Source: Flavobacterium aquicola
GTDB taxonomy: Bacteria > Bacteroidota > Bacteroidia > Flavobacteriales > Flavobacteriaceae
Length of the DNA: 64,000 nucleotides
Assembly: GCF_003385115.1 (NCBI RefSeq)
Contig: NZ_QUNI01000012.1
Location: 1-64,000, forward strand
Reading direction: 5' to 3'
Shown here: piece after piece, positions 16,831-24,547 of the stretch
How positions within the stretch are numbered: the first letter of the stretch is position 1
How the letters are laid out: each line of letters begins with the position of its first letter
The notes under the pieces: generated by a model
Databases searched by the model: none
What the model saw: only the letters and a program-made list of their open reading frames with translations
What the model was told of the DNA's origin: nothing
Position numbers and translations under genes: made by a program

Positions 16831-18258
16831 TTATAGCGTTAATTTTGAATTGATATCTTCGACATACTTTTTGAATTGTTTGTCGGTAGCAACTAAGTTA
16901 TCTACAGTTTTGCAGGCGTGCAACACAGTAGCGTGATCGCGGTCTCCTATTTGAGAGCCGATATTGGCTAATGAAGCTTTAGTGAATTTTTTAGCAAAAA
17001 ACATTGCTAATTGTCTCGCTTGCACTACGTGTCTTTTTCTTGTTTTGGATTGTAAAGTTTCTAAATCCAATTGGAAATAATCGGAGACAATTTTTTGAAT
17101 ATAATCGATCGAAATTTCTCTCTTTACATTTTTTACAAATTTCTCTACGACGCTTTTTGCCAATTCAATAGTTACTTCTTTTTTGTTGAAAGAAGATTGT
17201 GCAATCAATGATATAATAGCGCCTTCCAGTTCACGAACATTTGATTTGATGTTTCTCGCAACATATTCTATGATTTCATCAGGCATTTCAACACCATCAC
17301 GGTATAAAATATTTTTTAAGATGGAAATTCTGGTTTCGTAATCTGGCTGGTGTAACTCGGCAGATAATCCCCATTTGAAACGGGATAGTAAGCGCTGTTC
17401 AATATCCTGCATGTCCACAGGGGCCTTGTCCGAAGTTAGGATAACCTGTTTTCCGTTTTGGTGCAGATAGTTGAAAATATGAAAAAATACATCTTGTGTT
17501 CCTGATTTTCCAGAAAGAAACTGAACATCGTCAATGATTAAAACATCGATTAATTGATAAAAATGAATGAAATCATTTCTATTATTTTTCTTTACCGAAT
17601 CAATATATTGCTGTGTGAAAATTTCGGCAGAAATATATAAAACGGTTTTCTCAGGAAATTTATCTTTAATTTCTACTCCAATGGCATGCGCCAAATGCGT
17701 TTTTCCTAATCCAACACCGCCAAAAATCAATAACGGGTTAAATGAAGTTCCTCCAGGTTTATTGGCAACTGCCATACCAGCAGAACGCGCTAGTCTGTTA
17801 GAGTCTCCTTCTAAGAAATTATCAAAACTATAATTCGCATTTAACTGTGACTCAATTTTTAAATTTCTTATTCCAGGGATTACAAACGGATTTTTTAATT
17901 CTGGGCTAAGGTTTTTAAAAGGTGCATCTACTTCCTGTGCTTTTACCGGCCCTCTGTTGGCACTTGGTAATTGTTCCGTAAACGGCTGTTTGTTACCATA
18001 AGTGTTTTCCATTTTAATTTTATAAAGTAACTTTGCGTTTTTTCCAAGTTCTTTGGTCAAGGCTACTTTTAATAATTTTACATAGTGTTCTTCTAACCAT
18101 TCGTAGAAAAATTTACTTGGTACTTGAATATATAATGCATTATCGGTAAGTTCAACTGATTTAATTGGCTCAAACCAAGTTTTATAGGCTTGATCTTGAA
18201 TGTTGTCCTTTATAAAGGACAGACAGTTTTCCCATACTGATTGTGCAGTCTTGTTCAT
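16831..18258 (-). CDS. dnaA: Chromosomal replication initiator DnaA
   Basis: A 475-residue DnaA with all four domains: N-terminal DnaB/DiaA-contact domain (1-90), a variable linker (about 90-140), the AAA+ ATPase with Walker A GGVGLGKTH near 178 and Walker B LIIDDVQFL, sensor segment SRFKWGL, and the C-terminal DNA-binding domain with the signature DRDHATVLHACK near 440. It heads an operon with the tyrosine phosphatase. parAB lie 4.6 kb away on the same strand, but I saw no cluster of TTATCCACA boxes to mark an origin beside it. Confidence 0.98.
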   Translation of the reverse strand: MNKTAQSVWENCLSFIKDNIQDQAYKTWFEPIKSVELTDNALYIQVPSKFFYEWLEEHYVKLLKVALTKELGKNAKLLYKIKMENTYGNKQPFTEQLPSANRGPVKAQEVDAPFKNLSPELKNPFVIPGIRNLKIESQLNANYSFDNFLEGDSNRLARSAGMAVANKPGGTSFNPLLIFGGVGLGKTHLAHAIGVEIKDKFPEKTVLYISAEIFTQQYIDSVKKNNRNDFIHFYQLIDVLIIDDVQFLSGKSGTQDVFFHIFNYLHQNGKQVILTSDKAPVDMQDIEQRLLSRFKWGLSAELHQPDYETRISILKNILYRDGVEMPDEIIEYVARNIKSNVRELEGAIISLIAQSSFNKKEVTIELAKSVVEKFVKNVKREISIDYIQKIVSDYFQLDLETLQSKTRKRHVVQARQLAMFFAKKFTKASLANIGSQIGDRDHATVLHACKTVDNLVATDKQFKKYVEDINSKLTL

Positions 18259-18442
18259 ATATCTAGTTAAATTATTATATTCTGGGTATTTATTATCTTA
18301 CAAAAAGAATGCAAAAAAAATTCTTTTTTCGGGATAACAAATATGTGAACAATTATCTGTAAAAAAAAATATTTTAGGTTATAATTTTTGGAAAAATTGT
18401 TGTAAGAAGCTTTTTAAAATTTAAATTTTTAATGCAAAATTA

Positions 18443-18847
18443 ATGAAAGATCATCAAATTCAAGTTCGTGTCCGTTACTCTGAAACGGATCAAATGGGAG
18501 TAGTTTATCACGGAAATTATATTCCTTATTTTGAGATAGGAAGGGTGGAATGGCTTAGAAATAAAGGGGTTTCATATAAAGTCATGGAAGAAAGCGGTAT
18601 TGGTCTTCCTATTGTTAATATGAATATCAGTTATAAAAAATCGGCTAAATATGATGAGCTGCTTACGGTGCACACGGTTTTCAAAAGTCAGACGTCTGTG
18701 AAGATTGAATTTGATTGCGCCATTTACAATGAAGCCAGAGAGTTATTAACAACGGCTCAATTTTTATTGGTTTTTGTCTCTCTAAAAACAGGCAGACCTA
18801 CTGCTCCGCCGGATTACATTTTAGAACTACTAAAAACTTTTGAATAA
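18443..18847 (+). CDS. ybgC: Acyl-CoA thioesterase, YbgC/4-hydroxybenzoyl-CoA thioesterase type
   Basis: A 134-residue hotdog-fold thioesterase. The N-terminal signature YSETDQMGVVYHGNY has the catalytic Asp/His arrangement of the YbgC/4HBT family, and FEIGRVEWLR follows. YbgC acts on short acyl-CoAs and is linked to the Tol-Pal region in proteobacteria; here the context is different, facing away from dnaA. The 184-base divergent gap with dnaA should contain both promoters. Confidence 0.92.
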   Translation: MKDHQIQVRVRYSETDQMGVVYHGNYIPYFEIGRVEWLRNKGVSYKVMEESGIGLPIVNMNISYKKSAKYDELLTVHTVFKSQTSVKIEFDCAIYNEARELLTTAQFLLVFVSLKTGRPTAPPDYILELLKTFE

Positions 18848-18877
18848 TCATCAGTGTGGATTCATTTTGATGCGGAA

Positions 18878-19513
18878 TTATAGTTTTTTTATATCAATTT
18901 CAAACAATGAATTAAAAGTGTCGAATACCATTTCGGCATTTTTTTTTCTGGTTTTTATTACAAATCTGCCTATCGGTAAATTAGTTTCCTCATCAATTTC
19001 CATTTCTTGATTCACAATATCCAGTTTTTTTTCTTTGATTACCCGCATCACTTTATTCATATTTTTATAATCGAATGAAATCTGAAAATGAATATCGATA
19101 GTTTTTTCGATAATTTCACAAGATTCTAATGTGATTTGTGCTGAAGTTTTATAAGCAGAAATTAATCCGCCGACTCCTAATTTTATGCCACCATAAATAC
19201 GGACTACAACTACAAGAACGTTAGTAAGTCCAAAAGATTGTATCTGGCCGTAAATTGGTGTACCGGCAGTATTGCTGGGTTCTCCATCATCATTCGCTCT
19301 ATACTGAATAGTTTCTGTACCTATTTGATAGGCGTAGCAATAGTGAACCGCATGCGGATGTTTCTTTTTTAAGATTTCAATGATGGGTTTAACTTCGTCT
19401 TCGGATTCTATAGGAAATGCATATCCAAAGAATTTACTGCTTTTTTCCTTAAATAAAGATTCTTCGGAGGAAAATGCAATAGTATTATAGGTGTCTTTCA
19501 TGTTCAATGGCAA
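18878..19513 (-). CDS. yigZ: YigZ/IMPACT family protein
   Basis: A 211-residue protein of the UPF0029/IMPACT family. The N-terminal UPF0029 domain contains HPHAVHYCYAYQIG and the signature NDDGEPSNTAGTPI at about 75-88, followed by VRIYGGIKLGVGGL. The C-terminal DUF1949-like domain (about 140-205) is a ferredoxin-type fold. Its activity is poorly defined; the family has been linked to translation control and to proline-peptide processing. A hexanucleotide repeat tract lies 90-140 bases upstream of its start. Confidence 0.92.
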   Translation of the reverse strand: MPLNMKDTYNTIAFSSEESLFKEKSSKFFGYAFPIESEDEVKPIIEILKKKHPHAVHYCYAYQIGTETIQYRANDDGEPSNTAGTPIYGQIQSFGLTNVLVVVVRIYGGIKLGVGGLISAYKTSAQITLESCEIIEKTIDIHFQISFDYKNMNKVMRVIKEKKLDIVNQEMEIDEETNLPIGRFVIKTRKKNAEMVFDTFNSLFEIDIKKL

Positions 19514-19600
19514 AAATCAATTGCAATATCAAATTTCAATATTAATTTTTAATCTATAAAAGTTTAATTTTCCGAGTTAGTTTAGGAATTTTTATTTTTT

Positions 19601-19654
19601 CATTGCCATTGCCATTGCCATTGCCATTGTCATTGTCATTGTCATTGCCATTGA
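19601..19654. repeat. Hexanucleotide repeat CATTGC/CATTGT, nine units
   Basis: Nine contiguous 6-bp units: four CATTGC, three CATTGT, one CATTGC, one CATTGA. It lies between the HAD gene stop (19668) and the yigZ start (19513), both minus strand. On the minus strand it reads as ATG-GCA/ATG-ACA codons, a short Met-Ala/Met-Thr frame that ends shortly after in AAA-AAA-TAA. Copy number could vary by slippage and alter spacing of yigZ expression signals. Confidence 0.9.
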
Positions 19655-19667
19655 ATTTTGATATTTG

Positions 19668-20270
19668 CTAAAGTATTTGTTTATCAAACAAATGAACGAC
19701 GTCTTCTTCTCCTACTTGTAAATTCCAAATTTGAAGACCAAGTGCTGATGCAGCATCAGTATTTTCTTTTTTGTCATCTATAAATAAGGTATGTTTGGCC
19801 TGCAGTCCGTGCTGGTCAAGTACAAAGCTGTATACATCTGGATTGGGTTTTCTCATTCCGATTTCAAAAGAAAAGTATACTTTCTCAAAACATTGATAAA
19901 AATCGCTGTAAAATGAAGCTCCGGTTTTTTGTTCGAAAGTGTCAATGTGAATCGCATCGGTATTGCTTAATAAAAATAAGCGGTACTTTTTAGATAGCAT
20001 TTGAAGAAATTCTAATCTATATAAAGGGAAATCGGCTAGTATAGAATTCCATGCTGCACGAATATCTTCGATAGAGGCATCGTTGGTATGTTTTTGAATT
20101 CCAGATAAAAAATCGTCACCCGAAATTGCGCCCACTTCATATTGTAAGTTCAATTGGTTTAAATCTTCGTTCCAATGGGGTATGCCAAGATTTTTCAAAC
20201 CGTCCAGTGTAGCCTGTTTATCTAAATTGATAAACACGTCTCCAAAATCAAAAATTATAGCATTAATCAT
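19668..20270 (-). CDS. HAD family hydrolase
   Basis: A 200-residue haloacid dehalogenase-type hydrolase of subfamily IA. Motif I is IFDFGDVFINLD (nucleophile Asp8 in DFGDV; the second Asp position is displaced), motif II is FLLSNTD, motif III is the Lys in GMRKPNPDVY, and motif IV is LFIDDKKEN. A helical cap lies between motifs I and II. It overlaps the 3' end of ribD by eight bases, suggesting translational coupling. A phosphatase is needed in riboflavin synthesis to dephosphorylate the RibD product, so this is a reasonable but unproven candidate. Confidence 0.9.
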   Translation of the reverse strand: MINAIIFDFGDVFINLDKQATLDGLKNLGIPHWNEDLNQLNLQYEVGAISGDDFLSGIQKHTNDASIEDIRAAWNSILADFPLYRLEFLQMLSKKYRLFLLSNTDAIHIDTFEQKTGASFYSDFYQCFEKVYFSFEIGMRKPNPDVYSFVLDQHGLQAKHTLFIDDKKENTDAASALGLQIWNLQVGEEDVVHLFDKQIL

Positions 20271-21306
20271 GGTTTCTTAGTATTGTAAGTTCGTCCCTTT
20301 CAATTAGGTGTTTTTCTGAATTTGTTTTTGGCAGTAAAGGAGCTTGAATTCCTTTGCCTAAATTTATATTTCCTCTAAAAACTCGTGCTTCATCCCAAAG
20401 ATCAGCATCGATAAAGGTCTGTAACGTTCGGAGTCCTCCTTCTATAATAACGGATTGTATGTTGTTTTTATAAAGTGAATCAGCGATTTGAGAGGCGATA
20501 TTTTGTTTAAAATCTATTCTCTCAAAGGTAGTGTTTTCTTCGGGAATAGTATTTTGGGAATTAGTAAAAACTATTGTTCTTGCTTGATTATCAAAAACAG
20601 CATTTCCTTTTGGAATACGGCTGTTCTGGTCTAATACCAGCCGAACAGGATTGTTTCCGTACCAATCTCTGGCGTTCAGCTTTGGATTGTCGTCAAGAAC
20701 AGTTTGTGTTCCTACTAAAATAGCCTGCTCTTCAGTACGCCATTTATGAACTAATTGTCTGGAATACGTATTGGTAATCCAAACTGGTTTTTTTTCAAGT
20801 TTTTCAAGTGGAGCAATAAAATCATCCTGACTTTGTGCCCACTTTAATATAATGTATGGTCTTTTCTTTTGATGAAAAGTAAAAAACCGTTTGTTGAGTT
20901 CATTACATTCTTCTTCTAGAATTCCAACTGTAACATGAATCCCTGCTTCGATTAATTTCTTAATACCGTTTCCAGAGACTTCACTAAAAGGATCTACGGT
21001 GCCAACGACCACATTTGGAATTTTATTTTTTATAATTAAATCACAGCAGGGAGGCGTTTTTCCAAAATGACTGCAAGGCTCCAGACTCACGTAAATAGTC
21101 GCTTTTGAAAGCAGTGATTTATCCTGCACCGAATTTACGGCATTAACCTCGGCATGAGGTTCTCCGGCTTTTTTGTGCCAGCCTTCGCCAATGATTTTGC
21201 CATCATAAACAATAACGCTTCCAACCATAGGATTGGAGTAGGTAGTTCCCAGTCCGTTTTTGGCCAAAGCTATACAACGGCTCATGTATTTTTCATGTAT
21301 TTTCAC
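20263..21306 (-). CDS. ribD: Bifunctional riboflavin deaminase-reductase
   Basis: RibD deaminates 2,5-diamino-6-ribosylamino-pyrimidinone phosphate and then reduces the ribose. The zinc site of the deaminase is complete: HAE within GEPHAEVNAV near 50 and PCSHFGKTPPCC near 80. The C-terminal reductase domain (about 150-347) has the NADPH-binding VEGGLRTLQ-like segment IIEGGLRTL. The listed start is a GTG; a -7 box at 21311-21318 would begin transcription nearly at that GTG, so the in-frame ATG at 21285 (MSRCIALAKNG) is an alternative start. Confidence 0.95.
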   Translation of the reverse strand: MKIHEKYMSRCIALAKNGLGTTYSNPMVGSVIVYDGKIIGEGWHKKAGEPHAEVNAVNSVQDKSLLSKATIYVSLEPCSHFGKTPPCCDLIIKNKIPNVVVGTVDPFSEVSGNGIKKLIEAGIHVTVGILEEECNELNKRFFTFHQKKRPYIILKWAQSQDDFIAPLEKLEKKPVWITNTYSRQLVHKWRTEEQAILVGTQTVLDDNPKLNARDWYGNNPVRLVLDQNSRIPKGNAVFDNQARTIVFTNSQNTIPEENTTFERIDFKQNIASQIADSLYKNNIQSVIIEGGLRTLQTFIDADLWDEARVFRGNINLGKGIQAPLLPKTNSEKHLIERDELTILRNHD

Positions 21307-21310
21307 TTTA

Positions 21311-21318
21311 CAAAAGTA
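21311..21318 (-). promoter_or_regulatory. Bacteroidota -7 element for ribD
   Basis: On the minus strand this reads TACTTTTG, an exact TAnnTTTG. Its position, five bases from the GTG of ribD, would give a leaderless transcript from the GTG or a roughly 20-base leader to the ATG at 21285. No clear -33 element. Confidence 0.45.
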
Positions 21319-21376
21319 CTAATTTTGGATTTAGGAATTTGCTTCGAAACTTAGGATGTTTACCGTTTACAATGGC

Positions 21377-21384
21377 TATTTTTG
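21377..21384 (+). promoter_or_regulatory. Bacteroidota -7 element for the GNAT gene
   Basis: TATTTTTG, an exact TAnnTTTG, 28 bases before the ATG at 21413. No matching TTTG at the -33 distance. Confidence 0.5.
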
Positions 21385-21412
21385 TGGACAGAATTAACAA
21401 AAGAGCACTTTT

Positions 21413-21898
21413 ATGGATAATTGGATTATCAGAAAAATACAAAAAGAAGACAATGAAGCAGTTGCTCAATTAATAAGAGATGTTTTTGACGAATTGAATA
21501 TTCCGAAAACTGGAACAGCTTACGAAGATCCGTATCTCGATTTGATGTTTGAAGAATACAATAAGTCAAGATCTGTTTATTATGTTGTGGAAAATGATGG
21601 GCGTATTGTCGGCTGTGCTGGTGTGGCTCCATTAGCAAATGAAGCAGAAATTTATTGCGAACTGCAAAAAATGTATTTTCTCCCAGAAACCCGCGGAAAG
21701 GGAATTGGAAGTAAAATGATGGAGCAATGTCTGCAGAGTGCCCGTGAATTTGGTTTCGAAAAATGTTATCTAGAAACAATGCCCTTTATGCATGATGCTC
21801 AAAAACTGTATAAAAAATCAGATTTTGAATATATTTGTTCACCGATGGGAAGCACAGGACATACGAGCTGTCCCGTTTGGATGCTTAAAGATTTATGA
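21413..21898 (+). CDS. GNAT family N-acetyltransferase
   Basis: A 161-residue GNAT-fold protein. Acetyl-CoA binding motif A is LPETRGKGIGSKMM (R/QxxGxG/A type, near residue 97), preceded by the beta-4 strand CELQKMYF, and followed by the motif-B strand CYLETM. It should transfer an acetyl group to an amine on a small molecule or protein; the acceptor cannot be deduced. It is divergent from ribD and stands alone. Confidence 0.93.
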   Translation: MDNWIIRKIQKEDNEAVAQLIRDVFDELNIPKTGTAYEDPYLDLMFEEYNKSRSVYYVVENDGRIVGCAGVAPLANEAEIYCELQKMYFLPETRGKGIGSKMMEQCLQSAREFGFEKCYLETMPFMHDAQKLYKKSDFEYICSPMGSTGHTSCPVWMLKDL

Positions 21899-21951
21899 AT
21901 TCAATTTTTTAAGTTAGAAAGAACAAGATACATTATAAATTAACCGCTATG

Positions 21952-22010
21952 ACCGCAAAGAATTACGCAAAGCTTTGCGAACTTTGCGATTCCTTTGTAA
22001 ACTTTGCGGT
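21952..22010. repeat. GCAAAG-type palindromic repeat element
   Basis: ACCGCAAAG (21952-21960) pairs with CTTTGCGGT (22002-22010); inside lies the perfect 14-bp palindrome CGCAAAGCTTTGCG (21966-21979) and further GCAAAG/CTTTGC units. It sits between the GNAT gene and prmC. It is built from iterations of one hexamer in both orientations and does not look like a normal terminator. Confidence 0.7.
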
Positions 22011-22045
22011 TTAAATTTTTCTCAGTCAATACATTTTTATAGTAA

Positions 22046-22900
22046 ATGAAAATAAAAGAATACAGAAACCAATTTATTCAAGTACTTGCTCCTATTTATG
22101 ATGAAGGTGAAGCGGAGAGTTTTTTCTATTTAATTTTGGAAGAAAAACAGCAGCTGAAAAGAATCGATTTGGCTCTACAGCCTGATTTGGAACTTTCACA
22201 GGAAGAAATTGCCGTTTGGAATTCGATTTTGGAACAATTAAAATTGGAGATTCCGATTCAGTACTTGTTAGGGAAAACAAGTTTTTACGGATTGGATTTT
22301 GAAGTAAATGAAAATGTTTTGATTCCAAGACCTGAGACAGAGGAATTGGTGGATTGGATTTTAGAAAGTCAAAAGTCAAAAGTCAAAAGTCAAAAGCTGA
22401 AAATTCTAGACATAGGAACAGGAAGCGGATGCATTGCTGTTTCGCTCGCTAAGAATCTTCCAAATGCTCAAGTTTTTGCTATTGATGTTTCTGAAAAAGC
22501 TTTGGCAACAGCCAGAAAAAATGCCGAAATCAATGCTGTCGAAGTAACTTTTATATCTCAAAATATTCTTGAAACTCAGGATTTAGAAAAAGAGTTTGAT
22601 ATTATCGTTTCGAATCCGCCGTATGTAAGGAATCTCGAGAAAGAAGAAATCAAGAAAAATGTTCTGGACAATGAACCGCATTTGGCACTTTTTGTAGAAG
22701 ATAACGACGCACTGATTTTCTACAGAAAAATAGCCGAACTGGCTCAAAAAAATCTAACTATTTCAGGACAATTGTATTTTGAAATTAATCAATATTTAGG
22801 AAAAGAAATGATTGAATTATTAGAAGGAATGAATTTCAAAAATGTCCAACTTCGTAAGGATATTTACGAAAATGATAGAATGACTCGAGGTACGAAGTAA
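22046..22900 (+). CDS. prmC: Peptide chain release factor N5-glutamine methyltransferase
   Basis: PrmC methylates the Gln of the GGQ motif of RF1 and RF2. Residues 1-100 form the helical recognition domain with PIQYLLGKTSFYGL and VLIPRPETEELVDW; the SAM-binding site DIGTGSGCIAVSLA and catalytic NPPY (SNPPYVR, near 191) follow. The 284-residue length is normal. Between these two domains the DNA carries four perfect copies of AGTCAAA (22367-22394), giving a Lys/Ser-rich insert (SQKSKVKSQK). Because the unit is seven bases, any copy-number change would shift the frame and remove the catalytic domain. Confidence 0.96.
   Translation: MKIKEYRNQFIQVLAPIYDEGEAESFFYLILEEKQQLKRIDLALQPDLELSQEEIAVWNSILEQLKLEIPIQYLLGKTSFYGLDFEVNENVLIPRPETEELVDWILESQKSKVKSQKLKILDIGTGSGCIAVSLAKNLPNAQVFAIDVSEKALATARKNAEINAVEVTFISQNILETQDLEKEFDIIVSNPPYVRNLEKEEIKKNVLDNEPHLALFVEDNDALIFYRKIAELAQKNLTISGQLYFEINQYLGKEMIELLEGMNFKNVQLRKDIYENDRMTRGTK
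22367..22394 (+). repeat. (AGTCAAA)x4 tandem repeat inside prmC
   Basis: Four contiguous perfect 7-bp copies within the coding region, at the junction between the N-terminal domain and the methyltransferase domain. The present copy number keeps the frame open. Repeats of this style are otherwise expected between genes. Confidence 0.9.
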
Positions 22901-22979
22901 GATATTTGATATACAATATTTGATTATATTAAGTTTACAGAAATCGTATATGCAAAATCAAATATCGTATATATAAAAC

Positions 22980-24224
22980 CTACTCATATCGCAGCGCCTC
23001 AATCGGATCCAGATTTGCAGATTTAATCGATGGATACAATCCAGATACAACGGCAACAATAAAACTGGTTACAAAAGCAGCTATGATTGCTCCCCATGGC
23101 ACTACAAAAGAAAAATTCATTAAGGTCGAGATTCCAAAACCAATTAAGATTCCAAAAACAATCCCAACAAAACCGCCTATTTGACCAATCAGTAATGTTT
23201 CAATAAAAAACTGAAAGGCAATGGTCGTTTTTTTGGCTCCTAAAGCTTTTCGGACACCAATTTCTCTAGTACGCTCCGTTACCGATACGATCATGATGTT
23301 CATCAAAGCAATCGAAGATCCCAAGATGGTAATAATCCCGATAAGCCACGCTGCCATATTTAGATAGCCCGAGATACTCATTATTCTGTTAATCAAATCA
23401 TCGCTGCGTACTATTCCAAAATTATTTTCTTTTACTGGACTTAATTTTCGGATTCTGCGCATTGAACTAATAGCATAATCGGTTGCTTGATTTAATAATT
23501 CCTCTTTGCCAACCATAACACTTACAGAATAATTAATGTTAGGCGCTGTAAATAAAGACCGGGCCACTTGTATAGGAATCAAAACTCTCAAATCCTGGCT
23601 GTTTCCAAATGTTGAACCCTTTTCCTTCAGCATGCCGATCACTTTAAATTTGGCTCCTCGTATAGAAATTGTTTTGCCAATAGGATTGACATCTTTCAAA
23701 ATTCCTTTCGCAAAATCAGAACCTAAAACACAGACATAAGCATTGTTTGAAATATCAAAATTGGTGAAATTTCTTCCTGAACCGGTTTCTAGCCCCGAAT
23801 TGCCCAGAAAATGATCGTCGACACCCAGAACACTTATTTCGGGATCAGTCTTTAGACTTTCATATCTTACTTCGGCAGTCGATGTGGCGGTAAAGGATAA
23901 TGACGTTTCGGTCATTGGATAGTTGTATTTATTCCTGAAAGCCACAGCTTCGGGATAGGAAATAATAGGATTTATAATTTCGCGTTCCCCGCCGCCCCTG
24001 CTTCGGGTCGTGTTTTCGTATTGATTAATATTAAAGGTATTGGCTCCCATCGAAGCAAAGCTGGAGGATAAAGTGTTCCCGAGTGCCGCCACAATGGTCA
24101 GGATCGCAACCAGAGCCGTTATACCAATGGCAATAATAAGTACCGTGAGAGTGGTTCGTAGCAATTGAGTTCGGATGGAACCAAATGCAATTCGGATATT
24201 TTCTTTAAATAATTTTGGCATCAT
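22980..24224 (-). CDS. MacB/FtsX-type ABC transporter permease
   Basis: A 414-residue permease of the type VII ABC (MacB) class: N-terminal helix at about 18-42, a large periplasmic MacB_PCD domain (about 45-260), then three helices of the FtsX domain at the C-terminus. The cytoplasmic motif TERTREIGVRKALGAKK and the closing PSIKSANLDPIEALRYE are diagnostic. Such permeases pair with an ATP-binding subunit and export peptides, lipoproteins or toxic compounds by mechanotransmission; no ATPase gene is adjacent here. Confidence 0.95.
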   Translation of the reverse strand: MMPKLFKENIRIAFGSIRTQLLRTTLTVLIIAIGITALVAILTIVAALGNTLSSSFASMGANTFNINQYENTTRSRGGGEREIINPIISYPEAVAFRNKYNYPMTETSLSFTATSTAEVRYESLKTDPEISVLGVDDHFLGNSGLETGSGRNFTNFDISNNAYVCVLGSDFAKGILKDVNPIGKTISIRGAKFKVIGMLKEKGSTFGNSQDLRVLIPIQVARSLFTAPNINYSVSVMVGKEELLNQATDYAISSMRRIRKLSPVKENNFGIVRSDDLINRIMSISGYLNMAAWLIGIITILGSSIALMNIMIVSVTERTREIGVRKALGAKKTTIAFQFFIETLLIGQIGGFVGIVFGILIGFGISTLMNFSFVVPWGAIIAAFVTSFIVAVVSGLYPSIKSANLDPIEALRYE

Positions 24225-24298
24225 GGTAGTTTGACACGAAAATACAATTTTTGTTACAAAAGGGTTTGGGCAAATTTCGAAATATGACAGAGTATTTT

Positions 24299-24395
24299 TT
24301 TAGGAGCAGTCTCCAGCTGTCCACTATATCTGTCGTCCCGAACCCCGGGACAACAGGATGCCGTTCCCATCTGGGCTAGGGCATTCCGTCATTGA
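24299..24395. repeat. Probable dispersed flavobacterial repeat with internal hairpin
   Basis: GC-rich for the region. It begins TTAGGAGCAGTCTCC, contains CAGCTGTCCACTATATC, an inner hairpin GTCCCG-AACCC-CGGGAC, and then GGATGCCGTTCCCATCTGGG followed by CTAGGGCATTCC. From memory it resembles a short noncoding element with a variable middle that occurs many times in flavobacterial genomes; that recollection needs a search. It fills the middle of the 323-base gap between the permease gene and hisS; the rest of the gap is AATCT-rich leader. Confidence 0.55.
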
Positions 24396-24486
24396 AGAAG
24401 TTCACATTAAAAGTTTAAATTTTTCAAACAGAATTATTTTAAAAGTAGGATATTTGCAGAATTATTTCAAAAAGAGGTTTACGATT

Positions 24487-24494
24487 TAGTTTTG
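24487..24494 (+). promoter_or_regulatory. Bacteroidota -7 element for hisS
   Basis: TAGTTTTG, an exact TAnnTTTG, 53 bases before the hisS ATG. The leader in between is AATCT-rich (AATCTGAAA, AATCTGAAAATCC, AAATCTAACAATCT). Confidence 0.45.
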
Positions 24495-24547
24495 TCTGAA
24501 TCTGAAACCAATAATCTGAAAATCCAAAAATCTAACAATCTAAATAA

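Noticed and set aside
18259..18442. Chromosomal origin beside dnaA
   Set aside because: Only loose matches to the DnaA box (such as TTGTTCACA on the minus strand) were seen, with no cluster, and no parS palindrome was found near parAB.
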